A stretch of 51,099 nt of DNA from Bacillus sp. IITD106 (GTDB taxonomy: Bacteria > Bacillota > Bacilli > Bacillales > Bacillaceae_C), in the NCBI RefSeq assembly GCF_019459225.1, contig NZ_JAIAZY010000035.1:1-51099 (forward strand). Reading direction: 5' to 3'. Below the pieces are notes generated by a model that saw only the letters and a list, made by a program, of their open reading frames with translations, was not told the origin of the DNA and made no database searches. Below are positions 1 through 9,383 of the stretch, piece by piece (positions within the stretch are counted from its first letter, which is position 1; every line of letters begins with the position of its first letter). A program made the position numbers and the translations under genes.

Positions 1-296
1 CCTTTTTTTGAAAGATAAAAAAGGCAGGTGAAGACAATATGAATACTATTTATATCCTTTCTTCATATAAAAATCAGGGGATAGGTAACCGTTTATTTCT
101 AACCATTGCAGAAGAACTGGTTCAAACAGCCGGATTTAAGTCAATGCTAGTTTGGGTTTTAAAAGATAATCCAAGTAGAGGATTTTACGAGCGATATTTT
201 CCTAAACTTATAGATACTGTTTATTTAGAACGATTAAAAGTAGATGAAGTTTTATACGGTTGGGACGATATTAACAAATTTTTAAAAAGTAAATAA
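1..296 (+). pseudogene. GNAT N-acetyltransferase, 3' part, probably frameshifted
   Basis: The readable part (from an ATG at 39, 85 residues) is the C-terminal half of a GNAT acetyltransferase. It contains the acetyl-CoA loop Y-K-N-Q-G-I-G-N followed by the usual helix and the NPSRGFYERYF strand. The family's N-terminal half is missing. Reading upstream, the frame has a stop at 9-11, but the neighbouring frame gives LFLKDKK up to the A6 run at 17-22. Removing one A would join it as ...DKKAGEDNMNTIYIL, which suits the fold. The gene therefore probably entered from beyond the left edge and carries a one-base insertion in the A run. A sequencing error would look the same. Confidence 0.6.
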
Positions 297-485
297 ATAT
301 TCTTAATATACCCTGTGATTTTATCAAGTGCCTTATACGCTTCATATGTTTTTTTCCTCGGATATGACTCGGCCAAGAGCGGGCGAAAAGCAACGGAAAA
401 TTAATATAGATTATTATAAATAGTTATCCATATTACGAACGCGTGTGCTACAATATTCGTATATCCCATTAAAATAGGTGAGACA

Positions 486-2768
486 ATGGATTATCAAATA
501 AAAATTGCAGTCCGTCCACTCGTAGAATATGTATATCGAAGTGGAAGCATTGAATCAGGCTTTAGAAGTGTGACCACTTTAACTGAGGGAACGAAAGCAC
601 ATCGGAAAGTTCAAAAAGAATATAGTGAAAACGATAAAAGTGAAGTACTTCTTCAAACAGAGATGGTTTATGATCATCTCCTTTTTGTTATTGAAGGAAG
701 ATGTGATGGGTTGCTCCATTCAGAAGAGGGGTTTACGATTGATGAAATCAAGTCTACTTCCGGAAATCTCAACGATTTATCTGAAGAAACATATCCAGTT
801 CACTGGGCTCAGGCAAAATGCTATGCCTATATGTACGCTAAATTGAATAATCTTAGTGACATGAACGTCCAGCTCACCTATTTTCAAAAAGAAACGGAAG
901 AGACGAAAAAATTTAAGAATCAATTCAGTTTTCAAGAGTTAGAAGACTTTATGTTTATGCTTTTAGAAAGCTATGCTCCTTATGGAACATGGCTTAAGAA
1001 TCATGAAGAAGAGTTAAAAAATAGCGCTCGTAATTTCCAATTCCCATATGAATCATATCGAAAAGGTCAGCGGCAGTTAGCCGCTTCCGTTTATAAAACG
1101 ATTGTGGATGATAAAACTTTATTTGCAACGGCGCCAACAGGCATCGGAAAAACAATTTCCACCTTATTTCCTGCTGTAAAAGCGATCGGCGAAGGTAACC
1201 TCAAGAAAATTTTCTATTTAACCGCTCGAACGACAACCCGCCAAACAGCCGAGGAAGCTTTTCGATTAATGAGAAATAAAGGATTGAATGCGAAGTCCGT
1301 TACCATTACAGCGAAAGACAAAATCTGCTTTACAAAAGAAAAAATATGTTCAAAAGAGCACTGTCCATTTGCTGATGGCTTTTACGATCGAATAAATAAT
1401 GCTGTACTTGATATTCTTTCAAATGAAAACGAACTGACGAGAGAGACGATAGAGAAATACGCACGGAAGCATATGGTGTGCCCATTTGAATATTCCATAG
1501 AGCTTGCATACGCTACGGATGCCATCATTTGCGATTATAATTATATTTTTGATCCTAGGGTTTCATTGAAGCGGATGTTTGATGAGACTAAAAAACAGAC
1601 CGTTCTTCTTGTCGATGAGGCCCATAACCTAGTTGATCGAGCGCGTGATATGTACTCCGCAAGCTTGGAAAAAAGGATGTTCTTGCAATTAAAGCGTTTG
1701 TTTAAAAATAGTAAGGTATTTGAATCTGCCAAATTATTGAATGACTTTTTTCTCCGTCTCAAGAAGCAGGCGGATGGGAAACAATATCAAGTTTTACAAG
1801 AAGTAGATGAAGAGTTCAACGCGCTGATTGAAAAATTCATTGGAAATGCAGAACAAGAATTATTCACTAGTACTGAAGGTGAAAGTGGTCAAGCTTTGCT
1901 TGATGCGTATTTTGCCGCTTTAAGTTGGTCGTGCATCGCTAAGTTATATGATGAACAATATGTTACTTATGTTGAAGTAAATCGCAACGAAGTCATGATA
2001 AAAATGTTTTGCTTAGATCCTTCAACTGTAGTTGACAGAGCAGGGAAGTCATTCAAATCGAGGGTTTATTTTTCTGCCACATTATCTCCGTTACATTATT
2101 TCATGCTGATGCTCGGAGGCAAAGAGGATGATTACACTGTATCCATTCCATCGCCTTTTTCCAAAGAGCAAACGGATGTAAGGGTGCAGCCATTATCAAC
2201 AAGATACCGTGATAGGGAAGGATCGGTTTTGCCGATTATTAATTCAGTTGAATCCGCTATTATCGAAAGACCCGGAAATTACATCATTTTCTTTCCTTCG
2301 TATCAATATATGAATCGTGTTTACGATGAATGGACTGCCCGTGACACTGGGATTCCGACAATCTTTCAAGGACCTGGGATGACGGAAGCGGAACGGGAAG
2401 ACTTTTTATTGACATTCCAACCAGAACGAAAGGAATCTCTTTTAGCTTTTGCTGTATTAGGAGGAATTTTTTCAGAAGGAGTCGATTTAAAAGGCGATCG
2501 ATTGAACGGTGTCTTTTTAGTGGGAGTCGGTCTCCCTCAAATAGGGTTTGAACGGGAATTAATTAAGGATTACTTTTCCGGAAATGGACAAAACGGCTAC
2601 GATATTGCGTATGTTTTCCCGGGGATGAATAAAATTCTTCAAGCTGGTGGAAGGCTCATTAGGACTGAAACTGACTCAGGTATGATTATGCTTTTCGACG
2701 ATCGTTATCTTCAACCAAAGTACAAAAAAATGATGCCGGAAGAGTGGAGAGATTTTCAGATTTTCTAA
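486..2768 (+). CDS. PD-(D/E)XK nuclease-DinG/XPD-type helicase fusion
   Basis: A 760-residue superfamily 2 helicase of the Rad3/XPD/DinG group. It should be an ATP-dependent 5'-3' DNA helicase acting on repair or recombination intermediates. Walker A (ATAPTGIGKT) is near residues 215-222. Four cysteines at about 281, 288, 293 and 332 are spaced as for the XPD-type iron-sulfur cluster. The DEAH box is at 377-380 and the motif VI-like QAGGRLIR is near the C-terminus. Residues 35-125 resemble a RecB/Cas4-type nuclease: G-x-K-x-H, then EGRCDG, then DEIKST, with the order D...E-x-K. So it is a nuclease-helicase fusion. The ATG at 486 follows TAGGTGAG. It stands alone, with no partner repair gene nearby. 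Confidence 0.85.
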   Translation: MDYQIKIAVRPLVEYVYRSGSIESGFRSVTTLTEGTKAHRKVQKEYSENDKSEVLLQTEMVYDHLLFVIEGRCDGLLHSEEGFTIDEIKSTSGNLNDLSEETYPVHWAQAKCYAYMYAKLNNLSDMNVQLTYFQKETEETKKFKNQFSFQELEDFMFMLLESYAPYGTWLKNHEEELKNSARNFQFPYESYRKGQRQLAASVYKTIVDDKTLFATAPTGIGKTISTLFPAVKAIGEGNLKKIFYLTARTTTRQTAEEAFRLMRNKGLNAKSVTITAKDKICFTKEKICSKEHCPFADGFYDRINNAVLDILSNENELTRETIEKYARKHMVCPFEYSIELAYATDAIICDYNYIFDPRVSLKRMFDETKKQTVLLVDEAHNLVDRARDMYSASLEKRMFLQLKRLFKNSKVFESAKLLNDFFLRLKKQADGKQYQVLQEVDEEFNALIEKFIGNAEQELFTSTEGESGQALLDAYFAALSWSCIAKLYDEQYVTYVEVNRNEVMIKMFCLDPSTVVDRAGKSFKSRVYFSATLSPLHYFMLMLGGKEDDYTVSIPSPFSKEQTDVRVQPLSTRYRDREGSVLPIINSVESAIIERPGNYIIFFPSYQYMNRVYDEWTARDTGIPTIFQGPGMTEAEREDFLLTFQPERKESLLAFAVLGGIFSEGVDLKGDRLNGVFLVGVGLPQIGFERELIKDYFSGNGQNGYDIAYVFPGMNKILQAGGRLIRTETDSGMIMLFDDRYLQPKYKKMMPEEWRDFQIF

Positions 2769-2802
2769 TGGTTATATAGTTCGTTTGTGGGTAAATTAAT
2801 GG

Positions 2803-2897
2803 AAAAGCGGAACCGCCTTGCTCATCGAAGTAAAAACTTCAAGTCCCAAAAGAAAAGGACAAGAAGTTTGTTAGTCGATAAACGGTGCAGCTAGACA
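2803..2897 (+). repeat. Dispersed intergenic repeat, internally deleted copy
   Basis: This 95-bp stretch matches the reverse complement of 16979-17121. Shared blocks are AAAGCGGAACCGCC-like at the left end, the AAAACTTCAAG block, AAGGACAAGAAGTTTG, TAGTCGATA and GCAGCTAGAC at the right end. About 50 bp of the middle present in the other copy is absent. It lies between a helicase gene and yhgE. Its ends (GCGGAACCGCC... and ...CGGTGCAGCTAGAC) are partly complementary, so the transcript could fold. Confidence 0.75.
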
Positions 2898-2928
2898 AAA
2901 AACCACACTCCATAAAAGGACCTTAACC

Positions 2929-5097
2929 ATGAACAACATAAAACAGATATACACGACAGATTTGAAAAATATCATCACAAACTGGGCTGCCGCTATCCTT
3001 ATTGGTGGCCTTACGGTGCTGCCATCGCTGTACACTTGGTTTAATATTGCAGCGATGTGGGACCCGTATTCAGAAACAGGAAATCTTCCTGTGGCGATCG
3101 TAAATGAAGATGCTGGTGCTAAAATTCGCGATCAAAACATCAATGTTGGGAAAGAGTTAGTTCATACGTTAAAAACAAATAAAAGCATGGATTGGCATTT
3201 TACAAATAGAGAGAAAGCGATGGACGAGGTCAATTATGGCAATTATTTTGCTGTGATTATCATACCAAAAGATTTTTCTGAAAAATTGGCTTCCGTCATT
3301 TCGGTTAAACCGGAAAAAGCGCAAATGGAATATTACGTAAATGAAAAAATTAATTCTGTTTCGCCCAAAATTACGCAAAAAGGGGCTTCTCTTATTGTTG
3401 AACAAGTGAGCAGTAAGTTTATCTCAACTGTAAATGGAGTTATTTTTGATTTGTTCAACGAAATTGGCATTGAATTGTCTCAAAATCTTCCAGACATTGA
3501 AAGATTTGAAAAGTACATATTTACTCTTGAAGAGAATTTACCGGAAATTAATCGTGTTTTAAATGAATCATTAACAGATGCAACTTCCGCTGGGAATATT
3601 CTAAATAAAGCAGAAGGAAAAATTCCGGAGGTTAGAGAGCTTACAAGTAATGGACTTGCTACAATTAATAAAACAACTGATTTTATAACGGCAGCAGAAA
3701 ACCGTTTGAATGCAATCGCCCCAAAAATTAAAGCAGATGTGGAAAAAATACAGAAAATCTCTAATGATATCAATCATTTTTTAAACAATGCCCAAAAGAT
3801 AAATATTGATTTAAGCAAAGGAGATCAAATACAAAAAGATCTGCAAAATCAATTTAGCAACGCATTGCAGACGGTTGATACGATAGAAGCATCTTTAAAT
3901 CAGCTTAAAAAGATAAATTCGGAACAAGGAGAGAATGCTGGCAGCGAGCAGTTAGACCAGGCCATTTCCAAAACGGGTGAGTTAAAATCAGCTCTACAAA
4001 CCGTACAAAGCAATGTAGCGGGTATCAATCAATTTTTAAGTCAAAAAAAGCAGGAATTCACAAATACGGTTGAAACCATTCAAAGCATGGCATCTGCGGC
4101 TCCAGAAAAATTAGATGCATTTGTTAAAGAGTATAATAATACGATTGAACCTACGATTTTAAGTGAAGTAGGTAAGGCGAAGAATACATTGTCCAATGCG
4201 AAAACGATGTTGACGGACGTTCAGTCAACATTGCCAGAAGTTGAAAGGATTTTAAAGAATACGCAAGGGAACTTAAAAGAAGGTAAAAAAGCATTAGATT
4301 ATGCGCATGGCCAGTTTCCGTATGTGAACACAAAAGTGAGAGAACTTGCGGATAAAATTCGAAATCTAAAAAATGAAGCAGATATAAACGAAATCATTAA
4401 TCTACTTCGTCATGACCCACATGCAGAACGTAATTTTTTTGAAGAGCCAGTAAAGCTTAACGAACATAAACTTTTCCCGATTGAAAATTATGGGACGGGT
4501 ATGACTCCTTTTTATACAGTGCTTTCGATTTGGGTGGGTGCACTATTACTTATTTCGTTACTAGCTGTGGACGTCCATCAGCATGATCTCTATACAGGAA
4601 AACAAATATATTTCGGCAGATTTTTCACATTCATTACGATTGGATTTTTACAAACTCTCATCGTCACTTTAGGTGATTTATTTATACTTCACGTATCAGT
4701 CAGTTCTCCTGTATGGCTTGTCGTGTTTGGACTCTTCATTTGTCTTGTTTTCATGTTGATAGTGTATTCGCTTGTTTCCGTCTTTGGGAATGTCGGGAAA
4801 GCCCTGGCAATCATCATGCTTGTCCTACAAATTGCAGGTTCAGGAGGGACGTATCCAGTCGTGCTTCTGCCAAAGTTCTTTCGGATTATCAGTCCATTCC
4901 TCCCTTTTACCTATGCAGTCGATTTAATGAGGGAAGCTGTAGGCGGAATCGTCTGGGAAAGGGTGATGCACGATATTCTATTCCTATCTATTTTTGGATT
5001 GATTGCTTTGCTGTTCGGTACTTTTCTAAAAGAACCTCTTAGTAAAAAGACCGAAGCATTGCTAAAAAAATCAAAGGAATCAGGTCTTTTCCATTGA
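2929..5097 (+). CDS. yhgE: YhgE/Pip family membrane protein
   Basis: A 722-residue membrane protein of the YhgE/Pip (phage infection protein) family, related to ABC-2 type exporters but without an ATPase. The N-terminus has one membrane helix (about 18-38) and the family signature LPSLYTWFNI. A long extracytoplasmic region of about 450 residues follows, rich in Asn, Gln and Lys heptads and predicted coiled coil. About five or six membrane helices lie in the last 200 residues. Homologues serve as phage receptors (L. lactis Pip) or belong to type VII secretion-linked exporters. The actual substrate here is unknown. The ribosome site is weak (AAAAGGACC). Confidence 0.88.
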   Translation: MNNIKQIYTTDLKNIITNWAAAILIGGLTVLPSLYTWFNIAAMWDPYSETGNLPVAIVNEDAGAKIRDQNINVGKELVHTLKTNKSMDWHFTNREKAMDEVNYGNYFAVIIIPKDFSEKLASVISVKPEKAQMEYYVNEKINSVSPKITQKGASLIVEQVSSKFISTVNGVIFDLFNEIGIELSQNLPDIERFEKYIFTLEENLPEINRVLNESLTDATSAGNILNKAEGKIPEVRELTSNGLATINKTTDFITAAENRLNAIAPKIKADVEKIQKISNDINHFLNNAQKINIDLSKGDQIQKDLQNQFSNALQTVDTIEASLNQLKKINSEQGENAGSEQLDQAISKTGELKSALQTVQSNVAGINQFLSQKKQEFTNTVETIQSMASAAPEKLDAFVKEYNNTIEPTILSEVGKAKNTLSNAKTMLTDVQSTLPEVERILKNTQGNLKEGKKALDYAHGQFPYVNTKVRELADKIRNLKNEADINEIINLLRHDPHAERNFFEEPVKLNEHKLFPIENYGTGMTPFYTVLSIWVGALLLISLLAVDVHQHDLYTGKQIYFGRFFTFITIGFLQTLIVTLGDLFILHVSVSSPVWLVVFGLFICLVFMLIVYSLVSVFGNVGKALAIIMLVLQIAGSGGTYPVVLLPKFFRIISPFLPFTYAVDLMREAVGGIVWERVMHDILFLSIFGLIALLFGTFLKEPLSKKTEALLKKSKESGLFH

Positions 5098-5181
5098 AAG
5101 TGTTGTAATTCCTCTCGATTCGTTATATGATTCTTATATATTCTTTATTGAGAACAAAAAGAACGAATCAGGAGGATCATA

Positions 5182-5352
5182 ATGGACATAAAATCGGTTA
5201 CTCGTTACCAAGAAACATTAATACGCAGTGTAGACTCTTCAAATAGTGATAATGAAAAGACTTTAGAGCATTTCTTGCAAACCTTACAAAGAATCGAAAC
5301 GAAAATCGATGTTTTATTAATGCAGAAGGACAAGCAGTATCGCATTGATTGA
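5182..5352 (+). CDS. Small hypothetical protein, 56 aa
   Basis: A short gene with a near-perfect ribosome site (AGGAGGATCATA) before the ATG at 5182. It encodes 56 residues: charged, no membrane segment, no cysteine, with a helical C-terminal half (FLQTLQRIETKIDVLLMQKD) that has the heptad pattern of a short coiled coil. It sits between yhgE and ecsC, 70 bp upstream of the latter, on the same strand. I do not recognise a family. The ribosome site and amphipathic helix argue that it is real. Confidence 0.6.
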   Translation: MDIKSVTRYQETLIRSVDSSNSDNEKTLEHFLQTLQRIETKIDVLLMQKDKQYRID

Positions 5353-5422
5353 ACGGGAAGTGAATCTTTTTTGCATGTAAAGCGTATACTTTTGTACTAA
5401 CGAACGTAAGGGATGGTATGAC

Positions 5423-6133
5423 ATGACGGATTATAGTATAAAAGTAGAGGATGAACTACGAGTTTGGAAAGAAAAAATGTTCAAACAGTCCAGCTTGATT
5501 AATCGAATATCGAAAAAAGCACAAACGAAAGTCAATCAACTCATTCCTGAAAAAGTCCATACTGTTGTGACAGAAAGTATAAAAAATATGGTAAAAGCAA
5601 CCTTGATTGGTTCGGATATAACGACGAAGAAGCACCAAACCTTAGGAATGAGTCTTTACGAGAAGGACGAATTACTGAAAGAAAAATTGTCCACATATCG
5701 AAAAACTGCCGTAATTGAAGGTGCTGGAACGGGTGCAGGCGGTATTTTGCTTGGATTAGCTGATTTTCCACTTCTCTTGTCGATTGAAATGAAATTTTTA
5801 TTTGAAGCTGCAGCCATTTATGGCTTCGACACAAACGAATATGAAGAGCGCTTGTTCATCCTTCACGTTTTCCAATTAGCATTTTCCAGTGATGAAAAAC
5901 GGAAAGAAACGTTCCAAATCATTGAAAATTGGGAGGAAGAGAAGCAGCATCTTGTAGATATGGACTGGAAACAATTCCAGCAAGAATATCGAGATTATAT
6001 TGATTTTGTGAAAATGCTGCAACTGATTCCTGGCTTTGGTGCGATTGTTGGAGCATATGCGAACTATAATCTCCTTGACCAACTTGGGGAAACAGCGATG
6101 AACGCCTATCGATTAAGGATTTTACAAGACTAA
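5423..6133 (+). CDS. ecsC: EcsC family protein
   Basis: A 236-residue protein, the usual length of B. subtilis EcsC. Two glycine-rich hydrophobic stretches, GAGTGAGGILLGLADFPLLL (residues 101-120) and LIPGFGAIVGAYANY, may be membrane-inserting. The rest is charged and helical. In B. subtilis ecsC lies beside the ecsAB ABC exporter, but here no ecsA or ecsB is present. Its biochemical role is not known. A strong bidirectional hairpin follows immediately. Confidence 0.85.
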   Translation: MTDYSIKVEDELRVWKEKMFKQSSLINRISKKAQTKVNQLIPEKVHTVVTESIKNMVKATLIGSDITTKKHQTLGMSLYEKDELLKEKLSTYRKTAVIEGAGTGAGGILLGLADFPLLLSIEMKFLFEAAAIYGFDTNEYEERLFILHVFQLAFSSDEKRKETFQIIENWEEEKQHLVDMDWKQFQQEYRDYIDFVKMLQLIPGFGAIVGAYANYNLLDQLGETAMNAYRLRILQD

Positions 6134-6137
6134 TATT

Positions 6138-6168
6138 AAGGCCGATTACCACTGCAGTAATCGGCCTT
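6138..6168. terminator. Bidirectional terminator between ecsC and mprF
   Basis: A 12-bp perfect stem, AAGGCCGATTAC / GTAATCGGCCTT, with a 7-nt loop, then an AT-rich stretch ending in ATTTTTTA. It separates two convergent genes. The mprF stop codon is 10 bp beyond it. Confidence 0.85.
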
Positions 6169-6177
6169 ATATATTTT

Positions 6178-8715
6178 TTAATCTCTCTTTTTACTAATTA
6201 AAAGCGTAACCTGCGCCATCGTAAACGTTAAGGACGACTTTTTGCGGTACGCCAAATATTTAGGCTCCCACCGATCTGCATATTTCTCCTTAAAATTTCT
6301 TAAACCTTTGAAGTGGTATAGGAAATGACCGTGTAAAAATAATTGTGCGGCTAGTCTTTCGCTTAAAAATGAAAACTTCGATTGACCAACATTGGAAAGT
6401 GGGGCCATGCCTAAGTTAAATTGATGGTACCCGGCTTCTTTTGCCCATTCGAACAAGGAAATAAAAATAAAATCCATCGTACCAGAAGGGGCTCCTGGTA
6501 AGAAGCGCATCAAATCCACGGAAATAGTACGACCGTCATCGTACATTGGCATAATACTGGCAAAACCAATAATTCCATCTCCCCCTCTTAAAACGATAAT
6601 CTTAGACATATTCAAATAATGTTCATCAAAAAAACCGAGTGAGAAGCCTTTTTCACTCCTGCCATTTAACCATTTGTCCGAAACCTCTTGTAATTCTTGA
6701 AAAAGATCTATTTGAAAGGGAGGGTCCAACACCTCTACCAAATAATTTTCCTTTTCAAATTTATTTTTTATCGCTCTTTTTCCCTTCATCTTCTTTCCAG
6801 TTAGTGTGAATTCGTCCAAATCGACGAATGCTTCCTCGCCCAGTTTGAAAAAATCAAAACCGTATTCATGAAGATGAGGGATCACTTTGTTGCTTACTTC
6901 ATAAAACACAAGCCTATATCCAAATCGGTCGGCCGCTTCAAGAAATTCCTCAATGGCAGAAGGAATATCATCTTTATTTCCGACTGGGTCGCCAAGAATA
7001 ATAATTTTATCCGCATACGTTTGGTAGCTAAATAGAACCGTTTCGTTTTTATTCCAGAAAACAAATTTATCGTGTAAAAAAATGAGATGTGATAAAACCG
7101 ATCCGTTATATTTCGTAAGATGTTCTTTAATTTTATCTTCCTGATGGATTGATGGTTCACTCGCAATTAGTTTTGGCTTTCGAATAACATAGCCTAATAT
7201 TAAAATAATACATGCAATTAGCAGACCAATAAGGCCACTGTAAAATAAATCGTAATAGTCCGTTATAACAAAAGGGCGAAGTTTAGACGGAATCGAAAAT
7301 TTTGATGTCGGCAAATTCAAATATCCAATGATGATATACATGGCTGTAAAAATTAAGACAACCGTAATATCAATAAGAGCTTTTCCCCAGGTCATCACAT
7401 AGTTTTCACGGTAGAACCGTTTTTTCGACATAAATAATAGTAATGCTACAAACAACATAAAGATCGTTTCTTCATAATCAATTCCTTTTAACACAGAAAA
7501 GATCGCCGCAAGCGATAAAACTAAAATCGATAAATGGTAAGCTCTTTTTACCTTGTATTCAATCCCTCTGCTCATTCCCAAAAGGATAAAGCCTGCAGCA
7601 ACCGTCAATTGATGAGAAACCTGCATAATCGGTTGTGACAAAAATTCCTCCGCGATTCGCAGCCTATATAGAACTCCTGGAATCGCAGCCGAAAGCAGGA
7701 GAATAAGTCCCGATATAAAAATAAGGGCAGTCAAGGAAATATGACTAACTCGCTGAAAGAAAATATTCGGTAAGTTATTCCATGAGCGATTCCATTTATC
7801 CCAATACTCCTTAATGAAAAGGGCTGCAGCTAAAAGGAAAGGAAAAATAAAATACCCGAGCCGATATAGTATGAGCAAAACGAGTACTTTTTCATCATGA
7901 ATACCTAAGCTTTGCATTCCCCAAAGGAACACGAGGTCAAATGAGCCCATCCCACCAGGTATCATACTGACAATCCCTGCACATGAAGCAATGATGAAGA
8001 TTGGGATTAATTTTAATAATGGAATAGGAATATTTAATAAATGCGCCAAATACAAGATGACAAAGAACACAGCTGTCCATTCCAGCGCTGAGACAAGGAT
8101 AAGCTGTCCAGCTACTCGGAGTTTTAAATGCGAGCCACTCTCACGTTTATTTTGCAAAACATATAAAATGATAAAGATTGGTAAATATAAAATGACAGCT
8201 ACTACCGCAAACATTAGCCACTTTGTATCTTGAAATAAAGGAAATTTTCGATATCCGATTGGAATGATCCATGATATAAGGGAGATTCCAGTAAGATAAA
8301 AAAGTGTGACGGACGCAATTGTTTTCAATAAACCTTGTTTTTCAATATCATATTTTGTATAAAAATAACTTCTCAGCATTAAGCCAACGAGCCCGCCAAA
8401 GCCAATAATATTGGAAAATGTATTCACAATAAAAGATTGTTTAATTAATCTCTTAGGAGAAATTTTAACACCCAATAATTTTACAATTACGGTATCGTAT
8501 AAAAACATTGGTGAAACCGCTAAAAGGGAAACAATGAAAAATAAAGCCACCTCCCAAATTTGCAGCTGGCTTACTTCTTGTTGGAGTAAGTTAAAGTCTA
8601 CATCTCTAACTGACTTTTGAATCTCAACAACAGCTAAAATCAATAAAAGGAGTGGGAATAATATTTTTAGAACTTGAAATAGTTGCTTTTTCTGAATCTT
8701 AATAATGGTTAACAC
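6178..8715 (-). CDS. mprF: Phosphatidylglycerol lysyltransferase MprF
   Basis: An 845-residue multiple peptide resistance factor. The N-terminal 500 residues hold about 14 membrane helices (flippase domain, with the MIPGGMGSFDL segment typical of the family). The C-terminal part is the cytoplasmic DUF2156/GNAT-like domain that transfers lysine from Lys-tRNA to phosphatidylglycerol. The lysyl lipid lowers surface charge and gives resistance to cationic peptides. Length is normal. The start is unclear: the GTG at 8715 overlaps the only good ribosome site (GAGGTG), whereas an in-frame ATT at 8706 sits 6 nt after it. No ATG is available in frame upstream of the first membrane helix. Confidence 0.93.
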   Translation of the reverse strand: MLTIIKIQKKQLFQVLKILFPLLLLILAVVEIQKSVRDVDFNLLQQEVSQLQIWEVALFFIVSLLAVSPMFLYDTVIVKLLGVKISPKRLIKQSFIVNTFSNIIGFGGLVGLMLRSYFYTKYDIEKQGLLKTIASVTLFYLTGISLISWIIPIGYRKFPLFQDTKWLMFAVVAVILYLPIFIILYVLQNKRESGSHLKLRVAGQLILVSALEWTAVFFVILYLAHLLNIPIPLLKLIPIFIIASCAGIVSMIPGGMGSFDLVFLWGMQSLGIHDEKVLVLLILYRLGYFIFPFLLAAALFIKEYWDKWNRSWNNLPNIFFQRVSHISLTALIFISGLILLLSAAIPGVLYRLRIAEEFLSQPIMQVSHQLTVAAGFILLGMSRGIEYKVKRAYHLSILVLSLAAIFSVLKGIDYEETIFMLFVALLLFMSKKRFYRENYVMTWGKALIDITVVLIFTAMYIIIGYLNLPTSKFSIPSKLRPFVITDYYDLFYSGLIGLLIACIILILGYVIRKPKLIASEPSIHQEDKIKEHLTKYNGSVLSHLIFLHDKFVFWNKNETVLFSYQTYADKIIILGDPVGNKDDIPSAIEEFLEAADRFGYRLVFYEVSNKVIPHLHEYGFDFFKLGEEAFVDLDEFTLTGKKMKGKRAIKNKFEKENYLVEVLDPPFQIDLFQELQEVSDKWLNGRSEKGFSLGFFDEHYLNMSKIIVLRGGDGIIGFASIMPMYDDGRTISVDLMRFLPGAPSGTMDFIFISLFEWAKEAGYHQFNLGMAPLSNVGQSKFSFLSERLAAQLFLHGHFLYHFKGLRNFKEKYADRWEPKYLAYRKKSSLTFTMAQVTLLISKKRD

Positions 8716-8800
8716 CTCATTACTGCCTACATATCTTGTCTATTTTAACACTATAAAATAGAAATCTAAAGGAGCATTCAATAAAAGGACGATTAGGATC

Positions 8801-8822
8801 TGATCCATAAAAAAATGGATCA
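8801..8822. terminator. Hairpin between mprF and the uvsE remnant
   Basis: An 8-bp perfect inverted repeat, TGATCCAT / ATGGATCA, with an A-rich loop. On the minus strand it lies after the uvsE remnant and could have ended its transcript, although no clean T tract follows. It could equally sit in the mprF upstream region as a regulatory dyad. Confidence 0.4.
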
Positions 8823-8921
8823 AAATTTCTTTGATCAATCTTTACTTATACCAACCCAAAAAAATTCCACAATCTGATTAGCCATTCCTTCAATTGGGAA
8901 TCATGTTTCTCTTGGTAGTCT

Positions 8922-9320
8922 TTACAGTTTCTGATTGATATTAACAGGCTTCAATGAATTAATGAGAACAAAATGATCGGGATGATAATCAACTCTTATA
9001 CTATGTTCTTTTACGAATTGTCCGATTTCACGTAACTTTTCTTTTATGGGGGTCAAATAATCCCAATCTTGAAGTGCTTCATGGGTAGCCAAAGGAATAA
9101 GACGTGACGTCATTCGATAAAAATGAATGTCGTATGAAACGTTATGCTTTAAAAGGCGCAATGTATTATGCAAGTTGGCTAAAGAAATTTGCTCCAATTT
9201 ACGAATGGCTGCCTCACGATCCTTTAGTTTTTGGAAATTTGCATATGTCATTGTTTTAGATGGAGAAGCATTTTGAAGCTCCATGCTTAAAGCTACATAG
9301 CCAAGACGTACAAGTGTCAT
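8922..9320 (-). pseudogene. uvsE: UV damage endonuclease UvsE, truncated after the first third
   Basis: The first 122 residues are typical UvsE, from TLVRLGYVALSMELQNASPS through the DREAAIRKLEQI helix to HPDHFVLINS. Full-length UvsE is about 300 residues and folds as a TIM barrel that nicks 5' of UV photoproducts. Here the frame ends after 10 unrelated residues, so most metal ligands are missing. The start and ribosome site (GGAGGTGG) are intact. Immediately downstream, in another frame, lies a piece reading KDYQEKHDSQLKEWLIRLWN (stop at 8846), possibly the end of the original gene or of another one. An internal deletion is the simplest explanation. The product should be inactive. Confidence 0.8.
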
Positions 9321-9383
9321 TGTTTTCCACCTCCATTTTTAGTATGGAAAAATGAAGGTTTGTTAAACAAGAAAAAATTATTT

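Noticed and set aside
228-402. Minus-strand stretch reading VAFRPLLAESYPRKK and onward
   Set aside because: It looks faintly protein-like but has no start or family that I recognise, and it runs into the antisense of the GNAT relic.
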